DNA from: Sphingomonadaceae bacterium 3R27C6
Lineage (GTDB): Bacteria > Pseudomonadota > Alphaproteobacteria > Sphingomonadales > Sphingomonadaceae
Direction: 5' to 3'
NCBI GenBank assembly: GCA_005503215.1
Contig: SCNS01000010.1
Location: 62,001 to 126,000, forward strand
DNA length: 64,000 nt
In this document: in pieces, positions 59,300-64,000 of the stretch
How the letters are laid out: the number at the start of each line of letters is the position of its first letter
Position numbering within the stretch: the stretch's first letter is position 1
Program-made: the position numbers and the translations under genes
Notes under the pieces: generated by a model
What the model was told of the DNA's origin: nothing
Seen by the model: the letters and a program-made list of their open reading frames with translations, nothing else
Databases searched by the model: none

Positions 59300-60298
59300 G
59301 TGAGTAAAGGAAAGCCCAACGACGGCGCGCGGCCGACGATGGCGGATGTGGCTCGCGAGCTGGGCGTCGCGAAAATCACCGTTTCGCGCGCGCTGTCGAA
59401 CCATTCGACGGTTAAAGACAGCACGCGCACGCTGATCCGCGAGACCGCCGAGCGCATGGGTTACCGGCTCAACGTGTCGGCGCGCAACCTGCGGCAACAG
59501 CGCACGCGGACGATCGCGGTCGTGATCGAAATGACACCCTCGCACGAGCGCCTGATGAGCGAGCCCTATCCGTTGCTGCTGCTCGGCGGTATCCTCCAGG
59601 AACTGACCGCGGCAGGGCAGAATATGGTGCTCACCACCATCGACCTCTTTTCCCAGGCGCCGCCCTCGGCCGACGGCGTGATCCTGCTGGGACAGGGGGT
59701 GCATGACGATGCCGCGGCCGTGATCGAGGCAACCGGGCTGCCCTATGTCGTGTGGGGCGCCGAACATGGGCCGCCCGAACGGATCGTCGTCGGCAGCGAC
59801 AATCGCGAGGGCGGGCGCCTTGCGGCCGAATATCTGCTGGACCGCGGATGCCGCCGCCTCCTGTTCCTCGGCGATGCCGAACATGGCGAGGCCGAGGATC
59901 GGCTGAGAGGGTTCGAAGCGGGGCTCGCGGGTTCGGATGCGGCAATCGCCGGCAACATTCCCTGCGCCTTCACGCTCGCTGCCGGCCGCGAAGCGGTAGC
60001 GCCGCTGTTGGACGGGCAAAGCCTCGACTTCGACGGCATCTTTGCAAGCAGCGACGCGATTGCGATGGGCGCGATCGAGGCGTTGCAGGCGCGGGGCCAT
60101 GCGGTTCCCGGCGATGTGTCGGTCGTCGGATTCGACGATTCACCGGGGGCGGCGCTTTTTTCGCCGCGCCTCACGAGCATCCGGCAGGACTGGGGCGTCG
60201 GGGGCGAACTGCTGGCGCAAAAGGTCCTCGACAAGGTCGCCGGGAAGGCCGTTACGTCGCGCGCGATGCCCGTCGCGCTGATCATCCGCGAAAGCTAG
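59300..60298 (+). CDS. LacI family transcriptional regulator
   Basis: A 332-aa regulator. HTH and hinge: TMADVARELGVAKITVSRALSNHSTVKDSTRTLIRETAERMGYRLN; then a sugar-binding periplasmic-type domain (TIAVVIEM..., VVGSDNREGGRLAAEYLLDRG, IFASSDAIAMGAIEALQARGHAVPGDVSVVGFDDSPGAALFSPRLTSI). GTG 59300 is used; GTG 59291 is in frame too. It precedes the GH65 fusion gene and the long inverted repeat at 60327-60388 between them is its likely binding site. Confidence 0.92.
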   Translation: MSKGKPNDGARPTMADVARELGVAKITVSRALSNHSTVKDSTRTLIRETAERMGYRLNVSARNLRQQRTRTIAVVIEMTPSHERLMSEPYPLLLLGGILQELTAAGQNMVLTTIDLFSQAPPSADGVILLGQGVHDDAAAVIEATGLPYVVWGAEHGPPERIVVGSDNREGGRLAAEYLLDRGCRRLLFLGDAEHGEAEDRLRGFEAGLAGSDAAIAGNIPCAFTLAAGREAVAPLLDGQSLDFDGIFASSDAIAMGAIEALQARGHAVPGDVSVVGFDDSPGAALFSPRLTSIRQDWGVGGELLAQKVLDKVAGKAVTSRAMPVALIIRES

Positions 60299-60326
60299 GA
60301 TAACCGCGCTTTCATTGCGATACGCC

Positions 60327-60388
60327 GTCGGTTTCCCTCATAATGGTATCGATATCTTGACATCGATACCATTTTGAGGGAAACCGAC
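60327..60388. promoter_or_regulatory. Long inverted repeat before the GH65 fusion gene
   Basis: Two 27-base arms (60327-60353 and 60362-60388) are reverse complements with one mismatch at 60341 and are separated by eight bases. The inner parts GGTATCGAT/ATCGATACC suit a LacI-type operator, and TTGACA at 60357-60362 could be a -35 element. In RNA the arms would form a very stable hairpin about 30 bases before the start codon, so a terminator for the LacI gene or a leader structure is also possible. Confidence 0.65.
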
Positions 60389-60419
60389 GCTCGAGAGCGA
60401 GGACCGAGGAGTCTTCGCC

Positions 60420-63395
60420 ATGGGTGAGGACGGCGTGGCGACTATCGAACATTCCCCCGAAGCGATGCGGCTCGTCCGGCGCGGTGCGTCGGCGACCGGT
60501 GCGCAGGCGCATGCGCTCTTCGCGCTCGCCAACGGGCTGGTCGGCGTCGAAGGGGTGATCGACGAATGCGCGGCGATGCCCTGCGCCTATCTTCCGGACG
60601 CCTATGTTCGCCGGCCGATCGCCTATCATGAAAGCTTTCCCGGTTACGCGACCGCAACCGATACGCGGATCGCATGCCCCAGCCCGGTGCTGCTGCGCCT
60701 CCATATCGATGGTGAGCCGGTCGACTTCGGTGCGGCCGAGCTTGTCGACACCGAAAGCGAACTTGATTTCGCTTCGGGCCAGCTGTGCCGCGTGTCGCGC
60801 TGGCGGCTTGCCGGCGGCCGCACACTCGAAATTGCAGTCGACCGCATCGTGCCGCTCGCGGGCGCCGCCGCCGTCGCCTCGCGCATCCGCATCCGGCCGC
60901 TCGATTTCGGCGGCGCGTTCGAACTGTCGCTGACCTACGGTATCGAAAGCGCGGGAGCGGGTGGCGCCGAAGCCGGCGACCCGCGCATTTCGGCGCGGCT
61001 GCGGCCGGCCTGGCGCACTATGCCTTCGCTGCCGGGCGACCCGTCCACGGTCACGCGGTTCGCGCAGGATGCCGTCGAACTCGCTTATCGCCAGCATGTC
61101 GCCTGTCCCGCCGCCGAGGTTGTGGCGGTCGACATGGGGCATGTCGTGCGCGGCGCGCTGGTCGCCGGCGGCACCCTGACCATCGACCGGGTGGTTGCGC
61201 TCGCTTCGGCACGGGGTCGCCCGGTCGATCTTGCGGCTCTCGACGGCGTGGAGACCGATTTCGACGCGATCGCCAAGGGGCAGCGCGAAGCTGTCGGCGC
61301 GCTATGGGACGGCGCTGCGTTCGCGATCGACGGCGACGACGCGATGACCGAAGCGCTCCGTTTCGACCTGTTCCATCTCCATCAGTCGGCGAGCCGCGAT
61401 CCGGACCACAGCATCGGTGCGAAGGGGCTGACCGGCGAGGGCTATGAGGGCCATTATTTCTGGGACGCCGAAACCTTCATGCTGCCGGTGCTCGCACTGC
61501 AGGCGCCGGGCAAGGCGCGGACCTTGCTCGCCTATCGCATCGGCAAGCTCGACCGCGCGCGCGCGCATGCAAAGGCGCTCGGCCATTCGCGCGGGGCGCT
61601 CTATCCGTGGCGGACGATCGCGGGTGACGAATGTTCGTCGCACTATCCGACGGGATCGGCGCAATATCATATCAATGGCGACATCGCCTATGCGCTCGGG
61701 CTCTATGTCGCGGCGACGGGCGATGAGGCGTTTCGTCTGCGCGCGGCTGAAATGCTGTTCGAAACCGCGCGCATGTGGATCGAGATCGGCGCGTTCGATG
61801 CGCGGCGCGGCGGGGCTTTCTGCATCCATGGCGTGACCGGACCCGACGAATATTCGGCGCTCGTCGACAATGATTTCTACACCAACGCGATCGCGCGCCG
61901 GCACCTTGGCTATGCGGCCGAAACGGTGGACTGGTTGCGTGCGCGGGGCGATCTCGCGGCGCTGGCAGGTGCGATCGGTCTCGATGACGACGAAATCGCG
62001 ACGTGGCGCAAGGCCGCCGACGCGATGTGGCTGCCGGTTGACGCGATGCTCGGCATCAATCCGCAGGACGACGCCTTTCTGGGTCGCCCCGAACTGCCCG
62101 GGCTGAAAACGCGCGATCACGGCGGCCCGCTGCTGATGCGATATCACCCCATGATCCTCTTCCGGCACCAGGTGGCGAAGCAGGGCAATGTCGTCCAGGC
62201 GATGGCGATGGACCTCGTGTCGATGCCGGTATCGCGGCAGCGGCGCAACCTCGACTATTATAGCCGCGTCACGACGCATGATTCGACGCTCTCGTCGGTG
62301 TCGTTCGCCATCGTCGCGGCACGGCTCGGCGAAGAGGCGGCGGCGCTCGATTTCATGCGCGAATGCGCTTTCGTCGATCTGGAAGATCGCCACGGCAACA
62401 CCTCGCACGGCCTCCATATGGCCGCGCTGGCGGGAAGCTGGCTGGTCCTGGCGCAGGGGTGGGGCGGATTGCGGCTCGACGGACCGGTTCCGGCGTTCGC
62501 GCCAACGCTTCCGTCGGCCTGGCAAGGATACCGCTTCCGCCTGCAATGGCGCGGCAGTGTGATCGAGCTTGCGGTTGACGCTGCGGGCTGCACCTATGGG
62601 CTGGTGTCGGGCGCGCCGCTCGACATTCTCGATCATGGGCGCCCGCTGCGCGTCGGCGCGGCCCCCTCGACGCTGGCGCGGCCGACGGTGAAAGGTGCGA
62701 TCTTCGACCTCGATGGCGTGCTGACCGACACCGCCGAGGATCATTACCAGGCGTGGCAGTCGCTCGCCGACACATATGGCTTTGCTTTCGACCGCGCGGT
62801 GAACGAGCGGTTGAAAGGGGTCGACCGCGCGGGGTCGCTGCGGCTGATCCTTGATCAAGCCGGCGCCGCGGTCGACGCCGGGGCGTTCGACGCGATGCTG
62901 GCGGAAAAAAATGCGCTCTACCGCACGCGGCTGGCCGATTATTCGCCCGCCAATCTCTTCGCGGGCGTCACCGGCCTGTTTGCCGAGCTGCGCGCCGCCG
63001 GGCTGAAGATCGGCCTTGCATCGGCGAGCCGCAACGCCGGTGACGTCGTGCGGCTGCTTGGGATTGCCGACCAGTTCGATTTTATCGCCGACGCGGGTGC
63101 GGTCGCGCACGGCAAGCCGGCGCCCGACATCTTTCTGGCCTGTGCCGACGGCATGGGCCTCGCCCCGAACCAATGCGTCGGGATCGAAGACGCCCAAGCG
63201 GGAATTTCGGCCATCCATGCGGCGGGCATGGTGGCTATTGGCATTGGGTCGGAAGAGGCGCTGCCCGATGCCGACCTGCACGTCCCCGCCGTCGGCGATC
63301 TCACGCCCGGCCGGATCCTGTCGGCAGAACAGGCAGCGGCGGCGCGCGGACGCCTTTCAATCGGAACAGGTAAAGTGGAGGATATGCCATGTTGA
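60420..63395 (+). CDS. Fused GH65 disaccharide phosphorylase and beta-phosphoglucomutase
   Basis: A 991-aa two-enzyme protein. Residues 1-750 are a GH65 phosphorylase: GYEGHYFWDAETFMLPVLAL, YPTGSAQYHINGDIAYALGLY, HGVTGPDEYSALVDNDFYTN (catalytic acid Glu477) and HGGPLLMRYHPMILFRHQVAKQGNVVQAMA (phosphate and substrate region). Residues 757-975 are a HAD-type beta-phosphoglucomutase: GAIFDLDGVLTDTAEDH (nucleophile Asp763, acid/base Asp765), LKGVDRAGSLRLIL, GLASASRNAG, HGKPAPDIFLACADGMG and GIEDAQAGISAIHAAG. The first half releases beta-glucose-1-phosphate from an alpha-disaccharide (maltose, kojibiose, nigerose or trehalose; specificity not readable) and the second makes glucose-6-phosphate. The next gene overlaps by seven bases. 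Confidence 0.93.
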   Translation: MGEDGVATIEHSPEAMRLVRRGASATGAQAHALFALANGLVGVEGVIDECAAMPCAYLPDAYVRRPIAYHESFPGYATATDTRIACPSPVLLRLHIDGEPVDFGAAELVDTESELDFASGQLCRVSRWRLAGGRTLEIAVDRIVPLAGAAAVASRIRIRPLDFGGAFELSLTYGIESAGAGGAEAGDPRISARLRPAWRTMPSLPGDPSTVTRFAQDAVELAYRQHVACPAAEVVAVDMGHVVRGALVAGGTLTIDRVVALASARGRPVDLAALDGVETDFDAIAKGQREAVGALWDGAAFAIDGDDAMTEALRFDLFHLHQSASRDPDHSIGAKGLTGEGYEGHYFWDAETFMLPVLALQAPGKARTLLAYRIGKLDRARAHAKALGHSRGALYPWRTIAGDECSSHYPTGSAQYHINGDIAYALGLYVAATGDEAFRLRAAEMLFETARMWIEIGAFDARRGGAFCIHGVTGPDEYSALVDNDFYTNAIARRHLGYAAETVDWLRARGDLAALAGAIGLDDDEIATWRKAADAMWLPVDAMLGINPQDDAFLGRPELPGLKTRDHGGPLLMRYHPMILFRHQVAKQGNVVQAMAMDLVSMPVSRQRRNLDYYSRVTTHDSTLSSVSFAIVAARLGEEAAALDFMRECAFVDLEDRHGNTSHGLHMAALAGSWLVLAQGWGGLRLDGPVPAFAPTLPSAWQGYRFRLQWRGSVIELAVDAAGCTYGLVSGAPLDILDHGRPLRVGAAPSTLARPTVKGAIFDLDGVLTDTAEDHYQAWQSLADTYGFAFDRAVNERLKGVDRAGSLRLILDQAGAAVDAGAFDAMLAEKNALYRTRLADYSPANLFAGVTGLFAELRAAGLKIGLASASRNAGDVVRLLGIADQFDFIADAGAVAHGKPAPDIFLACADGMGLAPNQCVGIEDAQAGISAIHAAGMVAIGIGSEEALPDADLHVPAVGDLTPGRILSAEQAAAARGRLSIGTGKVEDMPC

Positions 63396-64000
63396 ATCGA
63401 ACCTATTTGCTGTCGTCGATCGCGCTCGCCGCGCTGCCGGCCACGGCTTTCGCCCAGGAAGCGCCGCAACCCGACGACGCGGCGGCGGCCAATGAAGAGA
63501 TCATCGTCACCGGCACCGCCGGCGGCGGCGTGAACCGCCAGGACGCGGCGTTCGCGATCACCAGCATCAATTCGGACGCGATCGATCGCGCCGCGCCGAA
63601 CAGCACCGCCGACCTGTTCAAGGTCATCCCCGGCGTGTCGGCCGAAAGCTCGGGCGGCCAGAATGGCGCGAACATCTTCGTGCGCGGCTATCCCTCGGGC
63701 GGCGACGCCGAATTCGTCACGCTAACGGTGCAGGGCGTGCCCTTCTTCTCGCCCCCGACCTTGTCGTTCCTCGAAAACACCCAGCTGATCCGCATCGACG
63801 AGACGATCGATCGCGTCGAGGCGGTTCGCGGCGGCACCGGCGCGCTGTTCGGTAATGGCCAGCCCGGCCTCACCGTCAACTTCGTCCAGAAGGAAGGCGG
63901 GCGCGATTTCGAGGGGCTCGTGAAGGCGAGCATCACCGACTATGGCGACCTGCGCGGCGACATGCTGCTTTCGGGTCCGCTCGGCGAGAATACCAGCTTC
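63389..64000 (+). CDS. TonB-dependent receptor, N-terminal part (cut by window end)
   Basis: The first 204 residues are in the window. Signal peptide MLNRTYLLSSIALAALPATAFAQ; TonB-box-like EEIIVTGTA; plug domain with NSTADLFKVIPGVSAESSGGQNGANIFVRGYPSGGD and IDETIDRVEAVRGGTGALFGNGQPG. Then barrel strands begin (LVKASITDYGDLRGDMLLSGPLG). GGAGGA lies before the ATG, which overlaps the fusion gene stop. With the GH65 fusion and LacI gene it should take up an alpha-glucoside or oligosaccharide across the outer membrane. Confidence 0.93.
   Translation, partial: MLNRTYLLSSIALAALPATAFAQEAPQPDDAAAANEEIIVTGTAGGGVNRQDAAFAITSINSDAIDRAAPNSTADLFKVIPGVSAESSGGQNGANIFVRGYPSGGDAEFVTLTVQGVPFFSPPTLSFLENTQLIRIDETIDRVEAVRGGTGALFGNGQPGLTVNFVQKEGGRDFEGLVKASITDYGDLRGDMLLSGPLGENTSF

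Overview
The window is GC-rich, densely packed DNA from an alphaproteobacterium, most likely a sphingomonad (Sphingopyxis/Sphingomonas type). This is inferred from overall gene content: TonB-dependent uptake of sugars, a HutF/HutG-type histidine pathway, a Wzx/Wzy-type exopolysaccharide cluster, EcfG-type promoters and many 4-base ATGA/GTGA gene overlaps. No rRNA, tRNA, CRISPR array, prophage or insertion sequence was recognised.

Layout. 0.2-3 kb: small stress-type genes (cytochrome b561, PRC-barrel protein), two with EcfG-like promoters, and an orphan LuxR-type regulator. 2.5-7.2 kb: a compact locus that looks like a functional-amyloid (Fap-like) secretion system. It has a Crp/FixK-type regulator coupled to a coiled-coil/beta-barrel outer-membrane protein. 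Facing it is an operon with a low-complexity N/D/Q-rich secreted protein, a stand-alone periplasmic C39 peptidase and two secreted proteins carrying double-glycine leaders. 7.3-9.3 kb: MaoC-like hydratase and acyl-CoA dehydrogenase. 9.4-16.7 kb: complete histidine utilisation locus (hutI-H-G-U facing away from hutF-C) with an 18-bp palindrome between the two units. 16.7-19 kb: lysA and three small genes. 19-29.4 kb: kdpFABCDE potassium uptake and sensing, followed by three short units. Four promoters in this stretch share a tandem 11-bp direct repeat, the geometry bound by OmpR/PhoB-family regulators such as KdpE.

29.5-53.3 kb: exopolysaccharide cluster. It holds an initiating sugar transferase, five glycosyltransferases, pyruvyl-, O-acetyl- and acyltransferases, Wzx, Wzy, Wza-like and Wzc-like proteins and outer-membrane barrel, UDP-glucose pyrophosphorylase, UDP-glucose dehydrogenase and a UDP-glucuronate-epimerase-like enzyme. 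The product is probably a uronic-acid-containing, acetylated and pyruvylated polymer. An aldehyde-dehydrogenase-fold protein in this cluster has lost all three catalytic residues, and four promoters share a 13-bp G(T/C)TGC-N3-GC-type site. 53.3-59.2 kb: CLC chloride transporter with a divergent MarR regulator, a second acyl-CoA dehydrogenase, a LysR regulator and a YcaQ-like DNA repair protein. 59.3-64 kb: alpha-glucoside utilisation locus with a LacI regulator, a fused GH65 phosphorylase/beta-phosphoglucomutase and a TonB-dependent receptor cut by the window end.

The best candidate for an undescribed system is the Fap-like locus at 3.2-7.2 kb. Next are the predicted KdpE regulon motif and the aldehyde-dehydrogenase pseudoenzyme.
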